Source: CAZSRX01 sp964609675 [NCBI: uncultured Bacteroidota bacterium]
GTDB taxonomy: Bacteria > CLD3 > SB21
Direction of reading: 5' to 3'
DNA: 29,817 nt
Assembly (NCBI GenBank): GCA_964609675.1
Contig: CAZSRX010000042.1
Location: forward strand, 1-29,817
The notes under the pieces are model-generated. The model was given only the letters and a program-made list of their open reading frames with translations. It did no database searches and was not told where the DNA came from. Position numbers and translations under genes: made by a program. Positions within the stretch are counted from its first letter, which is position 1. Every line of letters starts with the position of its first letter. Positions 1 through 8,009 of this stretch are shown here, in pieces.

Positions 1-70
1 TTCCGGAGTTCTCCAATTCAACTTCAAACCCTAAAAAAATTTCGGGGAGTGCCAATAAAATAAATATAGC

Positions 71-99
71 TTGACATTGAAACTCTAAATATTTATTTT
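71..99 (+). promoter_or_regulatory. Sigma70-type promoter for the 159-1361 gene
   Basis: A perfect -35 box TTGACA (71-76) is followed by a 17-base spacer and a -10 box TATTTT (94-99). Transcription would begin near 106, giving a leader of about 50 bases that ends in the strong ribosome binding site GGAGG (149-153). Bases 1-70 are AT-rich and hold nothing else I can identify. Prediction from motif match and spacing only. Confidence 0.65.
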
Positions 100-158
100 A
101 CAGCTATTAAAATAGGATTAATTGTTTTTATATGATTATATAACCGCTGGAGGATTAT

Positions 159-1361
159 ATGCGTGTAAATATGTTACGGTTTGCCCTTGTTTCAGTTTTT
201 GCCGTAACGGCCATGACGATATCGCTTAACGCGCAGATTGGAGCCGGACTGTCAACCGGAAAATACGGCACTTTTAACGTGTATTCCGCGCACAGTCTTG
301 AGCCTGGTTATCTGCAATTTTACAATCAGGGCAGGGTTTTCGGGCTTGCGGGCAAATCCGGCTATGCCAACATCCGCGGCGTTAACCTTTGGGACGCTTC
401 CAACAAAATGACATTTGCCTACGGTATCGTAAGACATTTAGATTTGTTGTTAAGTGTGAGCACCTATCAGGACCTGAACATACGGAACGTGAGGGATACC
501 CGGAACAGAATTCTTGGGGATATTTACATGGTCGTAAGAACCGGCGGCTATGAAATGGCTGATGGCAAAGTAGCTTTAGCGGCAGCGGTTCCTTTAAAAA
601 TCCCAACCGGAAAATATTATAATATTCCATTTGAAGTGTACCGGAGCGAAACCTTTGAATTCGGTTTTCTGGGAATGGCCAGTTTTTACGGTAACCCGTA
701 TTATAAAGACCAGTCTTACATTATAAATTTTAACATCGGTTTCTGGAACCACAACGATAACGGACGCTGGATCAGCCCGATCAAAAACGGCGAAAATATC
801 GGCGGCAAAAGCAATGTCAACGCCATGCACGTACAATACGGTTTAGGCGCGATTATACCGATGAGTAAAATCAACCTGATGCTTGATCTTTACGGAATTA
901 ATTACATTACCGAACCCGTTAAAGGCGTGTACAGCCGCGAGCCTTTTATTTACGTAACACCGGGTCTCAAGTATAACATCCGTCCATGGATTAACATCGG
1001 TACGTATATGGATGTTCTTATCGTCGGAACCAATGATAAAACCATTTATAATAATGCTTATGGCGTTTTGGCTCCCGGTGTCCCCGCATCCAATACTTCC
1101 AGCACCAAGTCCCTCGCCAATTATGCAACCTGGCGGCTGGGCGTAACGATGGGTATTAATATTTTACCCGTTAGTTTCTCTTCCGGGGCAACCGATTCCC
1201 GGCGCAAACGTTTTCTTAATCAGTTACTGGACGAAGAACGCGGTTCAGCTAAAGCGGCCAGCCAGCTGGAAAAACTGAAGAACGTCCGCATCAACGCGGA
1301 AAAAGAACTCGAGAAAATCCGTAAAGAACTTGAGCAAGGTTCCGGCGGCGAAGAAAAGTAA
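159..1361 (+). CDS. Predicted outer-membrane beta-barrel protein, unknown function
   Basis: This 400-residue protein opens with a signal peptide (residues 1-25, hydrophobic core about 6-22, likely cleavage after LNA before Q26). The middle (about 30-340) is rich in aromatic and alternating polar/hydrophobic stretches with many Gly and Tyr residues, as expected of a membrane beta-barrel. The last 60 residues (about 345-400) change character completely: they are charged, rich in Lys, Glu and Arg, and look like a helix or coiled coil that would sit in the periplasm. I do not recognise the family by name; an OmpA/porin-like surface barrel is an inference from composition. The start at 159 is set by GGAGG five bases upstream. 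The gene stands alone, with its own promoter and a strong terminator right behind the stop, so it is probably a single-gene transcript. Confidence 0.7.
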   Translation: MRVNMLRFALVSVFAVTAMTISLNAQIGAGLSTGKYGTFNVYSAHSLEPGYLQFYNQGRVFGLAGKSGYANIRGVNLWDASNKMTFAYGIVRHLDLLLSVSTYQDLNIRNVRDTRNRILGDIYMVVRTGGYEMADGKVALAAAVPLKIPTGKYYNIPFEVYRSETFEFGFLGMASFYGNPYYKDQSYIINFNIGFWNHNDNGRWISPIKNGENIGGKSNVNAMHVQYGLGAIIPMSKINLMLDLYGINYITEPVKGVYSREPFIYVTPGLKYNIRPWINIGTYMDVLIVGTNDKTIYNNAYGVLAPGVPASNTSSTKSLANYATWRLGVTMGINILPVSFSSGATDSRRKRFLNQLLDEERGSAKAASQLEKLKNVRINAEKELEKIRKELEQGSGGEEK

Positions 1362-1385
1362 GCATACCCGAATTAAGTCTTACAC

Positions 1386-1415
1386 AAAAACGAGACCCCG
1401 CCGGTCTCGTTTTTG
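1386..1415 (+). terminator. Rho-independent terminator, bidirectional in form
   Basis: A perfect stem CGAGACC (1391-1397) / GGTCTCG (1403-1409) with a five-base loop is followed by a T run and preceded by an A run, so the hairpin can grow by A-T pairs. It lies 25 bases after the stop of the outer-membrane protein gene and would end that transcript. The -35 box of the prfB promoter begins directly behind it. Confidence 0.9.
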
Positions 1416-1418
1416 TTT

Positions 1419-1447
1419 TTGACTTTTATAAATTTTATTAATACTAT
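1419..1447 (+). promoter_or_regulatory. Sigma70-type promoter for prfB-argS
   Basis: The -35 box TTGACT (1419-1424), a 17-base spacer and the -10 box TACTAT (1442-1447) place the transcription start near 1454, about 29 bases before the prfB start codon. The promoter sits immediately after the upstream terminator. Confidence 0.55.
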
Positions 1448-1482
1448 TCCCGCGAAAAATTAATTATTTCGATTGAAAGCCT

Positions 1483-2590
1483 ATGATTGAAGTATCGGAC
1501 ATTGTTTCCAAGCTGGAGCATCTGAGCGCAAGAATCGTTGATATGCGGAGGTATCTTTGACGTTGACCAGCGTGAAAAAACCATCGCTGAACTGGAACGT
1601 TTAAGCGCCGAGGAAAATTTCTGGCAGGATAACCTCCGCGCCCAGAAGATCATGCAGGATATCGCTTCGGAGCGTAACTGGGTGGATACCTGGAAAAAAA
1701 TCGACCAGCAGGCACAGGATCTGCAGATGTTGCTGGAAATCGCGCAGGAAGAAAACGACGAACCAACCATCCAGTCCATCGGTAAAGAAATGACGGATCT
1801 GGAATCCGAAATTTCGCGCCTGGAACTGCGCGCCATGTTTACGAACCCCGAAGACAAGAAGACCGCCATCGTAACCATTCATCCCGGAGCGGGCGGCACC
1901 GAATCGCAGGATTGGGCAGAAATGCTCATGCGGATGTATCAGCGCTGGGCCGTCAACAGGGGCTTTCGCTGTACCATACTGGACATCCTCGACGGCGAAG
2001 GCGCCGGTATCAAGAGCGTAACCATGGAAATTGCCGGCGAATACGCCTACGGCTACCTTAAATGCGAAAGCGGCGTGCACCGGCTGGTGCGGATTTCACC
2101 GTTCGACTCGAACGCCCGCCGCCACACCTCGTTTGCTTCCGTGTTTGCCATACCGGAAGTGGATGAAACCGAAGCCAAAATCGAAATCGCCGCCAGCGAG
2201 ATAAAGATGGACACCTACCGGTCAGGCGGTAAAGGCGGACAAAACGTCAATAAAGTCGAAACCGCCGTGCGCTTAACCCATATTCCCACGGGCATCGTGG
2301 TCGCCTGCCAGAGCGAACGTTCGCAGTTCAAGAACCGGGAAATCGCGATGAAACTGCTGATATCTAAACTGTATCAGCTACAAAAAAAAGCGGAACGCGA
2401 GCGCCTGGATAAAATCGAAGATGCTAAAACCGATATCGCGTGGGGCAATCAGATTCGCTCCTATGTCTTTCATCCTTATAATCTCGTAAAGGATCACCGC
2501 ACGGATACCGAAACCAGCAACGTGCAGGCGGTTATGGACGGCGATATTGACCGGTTCATCGAAGCCTGTCTTAAAAATAAAGCCGTATAA
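1483..2590 (+). CDS. prfB: Peptide chain release factor 2, made by programmed +1 frameshift
   Basis: RF2 recognises UAA and UGA stop codons and triggers peptide release on the ribosome. Translation begins at ATG 1483, the first possible start because an in-frame TGA lies at 1474-1476, and runs 25 codons to CTT (1555-1557) followed by in-frame TGA (1558-1560). Slipping one base forward reads GAC (1559-1561) and continues to 2590, giving 368 residues, against 365 in E. coli. The N-terminal piece is a good match to the RF2 start. The stop-codon-recognition motif SPF is at residues 205-207 and the catalytic GGQ at 251-253, almost exactly the E. coli positions. The SPF motif separates RF2 from RF1. 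The ribosome binding site before 1483 is weak. argS follows after 37 bases and is probably co-transcribed. Do not read the internal TGA as a disabling mutation. Confidence 0.97.
1547..1561 (+). promoter_or_regulatory. RF2 autoregulatory +1 frameshift site
   Basis: A Shine-Dalgarno-like GGAGG (1547-1551) is followed by TAT, the slippery codon CTT (1555-1557) and TGA with C as the next base. Spacing and bases match the well-studied E. coli prfB site. When RF2 is scarce the ribosome pauses at UGA, tRNA-Leu slips from CUU to UUU, and full-length RF2 is made. The internal GGAGG pairs with 16S rRNA and stimulates the shift. Confidence 0.95.
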
Positions 2591-2627
2591 GACCCCCTAT
2601 TCTCACCGCATCCGGAGTTTCCTGATT

Positions 2628-4322
2628 ATGAAAAACTACCTGTCCCGAATTCTGATTGATTCGCTGCATAAAATGAACATGACGTATGAGGAGCCCATCC
2701 AGTTTAATAAACCCAAGTCCAAGGACAACGGCGATCTGTCAACCAACCTGGCGATGCTGCTGGCCCGGACATGCAGGAAAAACCCGCGCGATCTGGCACA
2801 ACAGATTTGCGACGGGTTGGATTATGATTCCCGTTTGCTTTCAAAGGCCGAAATTGCCGGGGCCGGGTTCATTAATTTCTTTTTCAACGTAAATTACCTT
2901 CAGGAACAGCTTCGCGCCATTCTGGATCAGCAGAATACCTACGGCCAGCATACGGCCGGTTTCGGCAAACGAGTAAATGTGGAATTTGTCAGCGCGAATC
3001 CCACCGGACCGCTGAGCATCGGGCATGGACGGCAGGCCGTGCTGGGCGACGTTTTGTGCCGCCTTTTTGAAAACGCAGGCTATGACGTAACGCGGGAATA
3101 TTATTTTAACAATGCCGGCCTGCAAATGAAACGCCTCGGCGAATCGGTGCGGCTGCGCTATCTGGAACAAACCGGCGAACCCGTCGCTTTTCCGGAAGGA
3201 CTGTATGAGGGCGAGTATATTACCGATATCGCCGCTAAAATCCGTGAAGAATTCGGTGATGATAAAAAACAGGAAGATGTTTCCTTTTTCAGAAATTACG
3301 CCGAATCAATTCTTTTTGCCAACATCCAGCGCGACCTTAAAAACATCCGGCTGGAATTTGACGTTTTCTTCAACGAGGACACGCTGTATAAAGAAGGCCG
3401 TATCGATCGGCTGATCGGCGCTTTCAGGAACCAGGGTCTTGTGTATGAAAAAGAAAACGCTCTGTGGATGAAGACCTCGCTCTTTGAATACGATAAATCC
3501 CATCAGCCGGAAGCCGATAAGGTCATCGTCAAGTCGAGCGGCGAACCGACCTACCGCCTGCCGGATATGGCGTATCATATCACCAAGTTCGAGCGCGGCT
3601 TTGACATAATAATCGACATCTTCGGCGCCGACCATATCGCGGAGTATCCCGACGTGCTGGCCGCTCTCAAAACGCTCGGTTACGATACGTCCCGGATCCG
3701 GGTGCTTATTCATCAGTTTGTCACACTGATGAAAGAAGGCGAATTGCTGAAAATGTCGAAACGCAAAGCTAACTTTGTAACCATCGCGGAGCTCGTGGAT
3801 CTGCTTGGCGCCGACGTATTCCGGTATTTCCTCGTCATGCGCAGCCATAACTCCCATCTGAATTTCGACCTGGAACTCGCTGTCAAGCACACCATGGAAA
3901 ACCCGGTTTATTACGTACAGAACGCGCATGCCCGCATTTGCTCCATCGAGAAGAAAGCGGCGGAAAAAGGTATGGATGTGGATTCTTCCATTCATGACGC
4001 CGACCTGACGCTGCTGAAAGCCGACGAGGAAATTCAGATTATCCACAAACTGCTTGAGTTTCCGGAACTCACGCTTCGGCTCGTGCAGGCGCTGGAGGTC
4101 CATCCGCTGACAACCTACCTGGAGGAACTGGCCGGATTGTATCATTATTACCAGACGGCCGGCAAAAAAGACGAACGCCTGCGCGTCATAACCTCGGACA
4201 AGGCGCTTTCGGCCTCAAGACTGGCTCTATGCCGCGCCGTACGTATTACAGTAGCCCGGGGGCTTGGTATCCTGGGTGTGGAGGCGCCCGCTTATATGAG
4301 CCGTGACGAGGATGAAAATTAG
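2628..4322 (+). CDS. argS: Arginyl-tRNA synthetase
   Basis: This class I aminoacyl-tRNA synthetase charges tRNA-Arg with arginine in the cytoplasm. The protein of 564 residues is close to the usual 550-580. The N-terminal tRNA-binding domain is followed by the HIGH-type signature GHGR at 132-135 in the context NPTGPLSIGHGR, then by the KMSKRK loop at 375-380 and a C-terminal anticodon-binding helical domain ending near VEAPAYMS. The start at 2628 gives the canonical N-terminus MKNYLSRIL, with GGAG at 2614-2617 as ribosome binding site; the frame is open further upstream but only inside prfB. It lies 37 bases after prfB and is probably on the same transcript. Confidence 0.97.
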   Translation: MKNYLSRILIDSLHKMNMTYEEPIQFNKPKSKDNGDLSTNLAMLLARTCRKNPRDLAQQICDGLDYDSRLLSKAEIAGAGFINFFFNVNYLQEQLRAILDQQNTYGQHTAGFGKRVNVEFVSANPTGPLSIGHGRQAVLGDVLCRLFENAGYDVTREYYFNNAGLQMKRLGESVRLRYLEQTGEPVAFPEGLYEGEYITDIAAKIREEFGDDKKQEDVSFFRNYAESILFANIQRDLKNIRLEFDVFFNEDTLYKEGRIDRLIGAFRNQGLVYEKENALWMKTSLFEYDKSHQPEADKVIVKSSGEPTYRLPDMAYHITKFERGFDIIIDIFGADHIAEYPDVLAALKTLGYDTSRIRVLIHQFVTLMKEGELLKMSKRKANFVTIAELVDLLGADVFRYFLVMRSHNSHLNFDLELAVKHTMENPVYYVQNAHARICSIEKKAAEKGMDVDSSIHDADLTLLKADEEIQIIHKLLEFPELTLRLVQALEVHPLTTYLEELAGLYHYYQTAGKKDERLRVITSDKALSASRLALCRAVRITVARGLGILGVEAPAYMSRDEDEN

Positions 4323-4340
4323 TTTTTTCTTTTTAAAATT

Positions 4341-4377
4341 TTAAGGCTTTTATGTCCATTTAAGGCTTTTATGTCCA
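4341..4377 (+). repeat. 19-base tandem duplication over a start codon, creating a 3-codon ORF
   Basis: The 18-base unit TTAAGGCTTTTATGTCCA occurs at 4341-4358 and again at 4360-4377, perfectly conserved. The second copy carries the start codon of the acetyltransferase gene (4371). The first copy carries ATG at 4352 and reads ATG TCC ATT TAA, a minimal ORF. Both ATGs have the same weak AAGG ribosome binding site at the same distance. Confidence 0.9.
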
Positions 4378-5546
4378 AAGAAAAAATTGAGATCCTGCAG
4401 TTTTCCAATGACACGAAGGAAGGGCGAAAATTACTGAAACCGTTCCTGATGTTTCACTGGACGCATTATCAGGGCATTCCGCAATTCATTCCGCTGCTGA
4501 ATTATGAATATTTAGGTTTTCGTATGCTTGGTATCACCGGTTGGCTGGAAGCGCGGCATGTATTTTTTAAGCACGCGGAAGCAAACTTTTTTCTGGCCGT
4601 CAGAAACGGTAAGATTGTCGGCCGCACGGATGCGTTTGTCAATCATCATCATAACGAGCATGCCAACGATAAAACCGGTTTTTTTGGCCTGTTCGAGTCG
4701 GTTAACGATCCGGAGGTAAGCGCCGCCTTGCTGGAACGCGCCGCAGAATATTTACGTTCCCGGGGAATGACGACCATGAGAGGCCCGCAGAACTTTCCGG
4801 TAAACGAAGCCACGCCGGGCATTATGATTGAAGGGTTCGACTCCAAACCCTATGTCTATTATCATTATAATTACCCGTATTACGCCGATCTGCTCGCCGC
4901 CTACGGCATGCGCGTCGTCAAAAAAGTGGTCGGTATGGATGTTCCCGTTCAGACGCCTATTGAAGAAAGACTGTTACGCGTCACGGAACTTACCAAAAAA
5001 AGGTATAAAATAACCCTCGAATCTTTTACACGCAAACGCTATCCTATCCTGCGCGAGCAGATGTTTGACATTTACAACGACGCATGGAATGACAACTGGG
5101 GTTTTGTCCCGATGAGCCGCGAGGAATTTTATCATAATCTCCATTCGGTCAAAGTGGTCTGGGATCCGAAGATGTTTCATTTCGCCTACGTGGACGGCGA
5201 ACCGGCGGCCTTTTTCGGGTCAGTTCCCAACATCCTGGAAGTGTTGAATCCGGTGCCGGGTTTTCGTCGTTGCGAATTGTTACGGGCGGTCAAGATGCTC
5301 CTTCTAAAAAAGCGTATCCGCAGTTTTCGTCAGGGTTATTTCGGCATCAAGCCTAAGTTCCGCAAAATTGGCCTGGACGCGGTGCTGATATCGGAGGCCA
5401 AACGATACACCCAATCGCATGGATACACGGCGTGCGATATCGGCTGGGTACTGGAAGACAATGACCTGGTAATAAAAATGGCGGATTTTATGGGCGGCAA
5501 ACGCAGCCGCGTCTATGCGATCTACGAAAAGAACATCATTGAATAG
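4371..5546 (+). CDS. GNAT-fold acetyltransferase-like protein, YghO family
   Basis: The protein has 391 residues and resembles E. coli YghO and its relatives, a family assigned to the GNAT N-acetyltransferase fold with no well-defined substrate. Family-like stretches are the N-terminal segment around F25-Y33 (MFHWTHYQG area), GRTDAFVNHHHNEH (84-97), KTGFFGLFE (101-109) and LRSRGMTTMRGPQNF (128-142), the last matching the helix and strand that contact acetyl-CoA in GNAT proteins. No signal peptide or membrane segment is seen, so it should be cytoplasmic. It starts 48 bases after argS and ends 5 bases before the nitroreductase, so those two are probably co-transcribed. The start at 4371 lies in the second copy of a tandem duplication. 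Substrate unknown. Confidence 0.75.
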   Translation: MSKEKIEILQFSNDTKEGRKLLKPFLMFHWTHYQGIPQFIPLLNYEYLGFRMLGITGWLEARHVFFKHAEANFFLAVRNGKIVGRTDAFVNHHHNEHANDKTGFFGLFESVNDPEVSAALLERAAEYLRSRGMTTMRGPQNFPVNEATPGIMIEGFDSKPYVYYHYNYPYYADLLAAYGMRVVKKVVGMDVPVQTPIEERLLRVTELTKKRYKITLESFTRKRYPILREQMFDIYNDAWNDNWGFVPMSREEFYHNLHSVKVVWDPKMFHFAYVDGEPAAFFGSVPNILEVLNPVPGFRRCELLRAVKMLLLKKRIRSFRQGYFGIKPKFRKIGLDAVLISEAKRYTQSHGYTACDIGWVLEDNDLVIKMADFMGGKRSRVYAIYEKNIIE

Positions 5547-5557
5547 AAGGGATGAAG

Positions 5558-6067
5558 ATGGACGCTTTCGATTGTATTGTATCCCGAAGAAGCATTAGAA
5601 AATTCACGGATCAAGCCATACCCGACGACAGGCTTAACGAACTCCTTAAAGCCGGATTTGCCGCGCCTTCGGCCGGCAACCAGCAGCCGTGGCATTTTAT
5701 CATTATCGATGACCGTAAGATACTCAATGCCGTCACACACTATCACGAAAACGCGCAGATGCTGAAGGAAGCGCCAGCCGCTATCGTCATCTGCGGCGAT
5801 CCGCTATCGGAAAAATACAAAGGCTATTGGGTACAGGACTGTTCGGCCGCTACAGAAAACATTTTATTGGCGGCCCACGCCATGGGGCTGGGAGCGGTCT
5901 GGCTGGGAATCTATCCGCGTGATAACCGTGTGGCACAAACCAAGGCGTTGCTGGGTTTACCGGAAGCCGTCTTGCCGCTGGCGATTATTGCGCTGGGCTA
6001 TCCGGCTGAAAAAAAAGAACCGTCCGCCCGGTGGGACGCACGGAAAATCCACCGTAACCGGTGGTAA
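5558..6067 (+). CDS. Small nitroreductase-family flavoprotein
   Basis: A protein of 169 residues, the length of the short FMN-binding nitroreductase subfamily, which uses NAD(P)H to reduce nitro, quinone or other small acceptors; the native substrate cannot be read from sequence. The N-terminus has the FMN phosphate-binding signature RRSIRKF (10-16), followed by PSAGNQQPWHFIII and, near the C-terminus, AATENILLAAHAMGLGAVWLG and a LGYPAE-type segment, all typical. Two ATGs are possible, at 5552 and 5558. The ribosome binding site GAAGGG (5546-5551) touches the first but stands 6 bases from the second, so I choose 5558. The gene converges on the rpiB-like gene with only 3 bases between their ends. 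Confidence 0.9.
   Translation: MDAFDCIVSRRSIRKFTDQAIPDDRLNELLKAGFAAPSAGNQQPWHFIIIDDRKILNAVTHYHENAQMLKEAPAAIVICGDPLSEKYKGYWVQDCSAATENILLAAHAMGLGAVWLGIYPRDNRVAQTKALLGLPEAVLPLAIIALGYPAEKKEPSARWDARKIHRNRW
6049..6064. terminator. Possible weak bidirectional terminator between convergent genes
   Basis: CCACCG (6049-6054) and CGGTGG (6059-6064) can form a 6-bp stem with loop TAAC, covering the last codons of the nitroreductase gene. It is followed by a T-rich but broken tract on the plus strand and by ATTTT on the minus strand. With the two genes only 3 bases apart this is the only candidate I see. Confidence 0.35.
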
Positions 6068-6070
6068 CCT

Positions 6071-6706
6071 TTATTTCAGATGCTCCGTTTCAATAGCCAC
6101 GATTTTGTCGATGCGTTTCTGGTGACGGCCGCCGCCGAATTCCGTTTTCAGCCAGACGCGCACGATGTGTTCCGCCACGGTTTCGCCGATCATTTTGGAA
6201 CCCAGCGTCAGCACATTGGCGTCATTATGTTCCCTGCTGTTAATGGCTGAGGTAATATCATAGCACAACGCGCCCCGCACGCCTTTCACTTTATTAACCA
6301 CCATGCAGGAACCGATACCGGCACCGTCAATCATAATACCCCGGAAGCATTGACCTTCCGCTACCAGACGGGCCACGGCCAAAGCGAAATCCGGATAATC
6401 CACCGCTTCTGCCGAGTGGGTGCCGACATCCATAACGGTATAATTCATGGATTGCAGTGTCTTGAGGATGTGCTGTTTTAACGCGTAGCCTCCATGGTCG
6501 CAGCCGACGGCAACCGTGTTATTCAGCGGTAAGGCCAATTGGGAAGGCGGCGGTGCGCCCTCTTTAATAATTGAAAACGATACGCCCAGTTTTTTAGCAG
6601 TATCCCGCGCCAGCGCCGTGATGAGAGCGTCTTTGGGAATCTGAATCGTTTTCTGGTGCCGTGCGAGTTCTTTAACCATGCGGTCGGTGATTAACGTCTT
6701 TTTCAT
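6071..6706 (-). CDS. rpiB: RpiB/LacAB-family sugar-phosphate isomerase with N-terminal extension
   Basis: Residues 63-211 match ribose-5-phosphate isomerase B, which interconverts ribose-5- and ribulose-5-phosphate. Visible motifs are AVGCDHGG (66-73), DVGTHSAEAVDYPDFA (93-108), NKVKGVRGALCYD (138-150), SREHNDANVLTLGS (157-170) and the C-terminal FGGGRHQKRIDKI (190-202). Two features are odd. The catalytic Cys of the usual ICGTGIG loop is Asp127 here (MIDGAGIGSC), with a Cys only seven residues later (C134). And about 60 extra residues precede the RpiB domain, with the pattern IPKDALITALARD (23-35) and a Pro-rich linker. Mycobacterial-type RpiB also lacks that Cys and uses Glu from another position, so activity is not excluded. 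It is the last gene of the pgpH operon, 14 bases after nadC. Confidence 0.8.
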   Translation of the reverse strand: MKKTLITDRMVKELARHQKTIQIPKDALITALARDTAKKLGVSFSIIKEGAPPPSQLALPLNNTVAVGCDHGGYALKQHILKTLQSMNYTVMDVGTHSAEAVDYPDFALAVARLVAEGQCFRGIMIDGAGIGSCMVVNKVKGVRGALCYDITSAINSREHNDANVLTLGSKMIGETVAEHIVRVWLKTEFGGGRHQKRIDKIVAIETEHLK

Positions 6707-6720
6707 AGCGGTAATATAAA

Positions 6721-7584
6721 TTATTTTTTGGATTCAATCAACAGGGATAAATCGAGCGCGGGCGCGGAGTGGGTCAGCGCGCCGACAGAAATAAAATCGA
6801 CGCCGGTTTCGGCGATGGCCCGAACGCTCTCGAGCGTGACGCCTCCGGAAGCTTCCACTTCGCAACGACCGCCGACTAACTGCACGGCCTGCTGCATTTC
6901 AGGAACCGGCATGTTGTCTAACATGATCCGCTGAATCGGATACCGCATGGCTTCACGGACTTCATCCAGGTTGCGCGTTTCCACTTCAACGGGCCTGTCC
7001 GGTGGATGCTTGACGTTGTAAGCGAGGGCTTTCTCTATTGCCACGGCAATGCCGCCTGCGGAGGCGATATGATTTTCCTTAATCAGAAACATATCATACA
7101 GACCCATGCGGTGATTGGCGCCGCCGCCGCAGCGAACCGCGTATTTCTCTATTTCCCGCCACAGGGGCGTTGTTTTGCGTGTGTCAATAATCTGCGCCCG
7201 GGTATGACGGATGCGTTCCCTATAAGCATGGGCCAGCGAGGCAATGCCGCTCATGCGCTGCAGAAAATTTAATCCCGTGCGTTCGGCAATCAAAATGTTA
7301 TGCAGGCGGCCCTCAAAAGAAACGCAGCGCCGGCCGGGTTGCAGGGACTCGCCGTCCTGAATATGCCAGACAAACTCAATCTCCGGATCGACCATGTGGA
7401 AAATCATTTCAAAAATCGTTCGGCCTGCGAAGACGCCCTCCGCTTTGGCCACCACGTAACCGCCGCCCCGGACTTCATAATCCACCGTAGCCGCGGAAGT
7501 GATATCGCCCGTGCCGATGTCCTCCTGCAGGGATAGCCGCAATAAATGCTGCATGGAATCGGTGATGTTCAGCAGCATTCTCAT
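6721..7584 (-). CDS. nadC: Nicotinate-nucleotide pyrophosphorylase (quinolinate phosphoribosyltransferase)
   Basis: NadC converts quinolinate and PRPP to nicotinate mononucleotide, CO2 and pyrophosphate in de novo NAD synthesis. The 287-residue protein has family length and the expected motifs: EDIGTGDIT (21-29), ERTGLNFLQRMSGIAS (101-116), the substrate-binding DTRKTTP (134-140), GGGANHRMGLYD (153-164) and IKENH (168-172), then VEVETRNLDE, IMLDNM, VEASGGV and ISVGALTHS. Its ATG overlaps the ybeY stop (ATGA, 7581-7584), which implies translational coupling. A second ATG two codons in is possible. nadA and nadB are not in the window. Confidence 0.97.
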   Translation of the reverse strand: MRMLLNITDSMQHLLRLSLQEDIGTGDITSAATVDYEVRGGGYVVAKAEGVFAGRTIFEMIFHMVDPEIEFVWHIQDGESLQPGRRCVSFEGRLHNILIAERTGLNFLQRMSGIASLAHAYRERIRHTRAQIIDTRKTTPLWREIEKYAVRCGGGANHRMGLYDMFLIKENHIASAGGIAVAIEKALAYNVKHPPDRPVEVETRNLDEVREAMRYPIQRIMLDNMPVPEMQQAVQLVGGRCEVEASGGVTLESVRAIAETGVDFISVGALTHSAPALDLSLLIESKK

Positions 7585-8009
7585 TTTATTTTACTCACAT
7601 AATATTCGCCGAGGTCCAGCATGCGGGTGCGCGCCGGGGCGGTACGGTCATCATAACCCAGAACATGAAGCAGTCCATGCGCCGCCAGTCTCAGAATTTC
7701 ATTCGTCAGTGAAACCCGGTACGCTTTAGCCTGACGGGCGGCTTGCTCCAGACCAATGTAGATTTCCCCTTCCAGCGGTTCTTTCGGCGGTTCGGAAAGT
7801 GTAAACGCAATGACATCGGTTACGTAAGGATGGCGAAGATGACGCGCGTTAATTTTTTTTATGACGCGGTCGCTGACAAACACCAGAGAAAGCTGATAAT
7901 CCTTCCCTGTCTTAAACTCGTTTTTCATGATCGCATCCGCCAATCTCAGGAGTTTTCGGCGCGGAATACGGCGCCCGGGTAGGTCATTGATAAACGTAAC
8001 GGTTTGCAT
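7581..8009 (-). CDS. ybeY: Endoribonuclease YbeY (rRNA maturation)
   Basis: YbeY is a metal-dependent RNase needed for 16S rRNA 3'-end maturation and ribosome quality control. The protein of 142 residues has the conserved RHLRHPYVTDVIAFTL (57-72), the GEIYI strand (81-85) and the metal site AAHGLLHVLGYDD (109-121). The first two ligands His111 and His115 are present. The third ligand, His in E. coli (HxxxHxxxxxH), is Asp121 here. From memory, that Asp form is common in Bacteroidota and relatives. The start ATG shares one base with the pgpH stop (TGATG), and the stop overlaps the nadC start, so all three are translationally coupled. pgpH next to ybeY is a classical order in many bacteria; phoH and era are missing here. 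Confidence 0.95.
   Translation of the reverse strand: MQTVTFINDLPGRRIPRRKLLRLADAIMKNEFKTGKDYQLSLVFVSDRVIKKINARHLRHPYVTDVIAFTLSEPPKEPLEGEIYIGLEQAARQAKAYRVSLTNEILRLAAHGLLHVLGYDDRTAPARTRMLDLGEYYVSKIK

Noticed and set aside
1483-1560. In-frame TGA early in prfB, as if the gene were broken or began at TTG 1538
   Set aside because: The GGAGG-TAT-CTT-TGA-C context is the known RF2 frameshift site and the N-terminal 25 residues match RF2.
3306-4145. Open frame of 279 codons on the minus strand inside argS
   Set aside because: It lies antisense to a complete, conserved argS. It has no family resemblance and is a composition effect.
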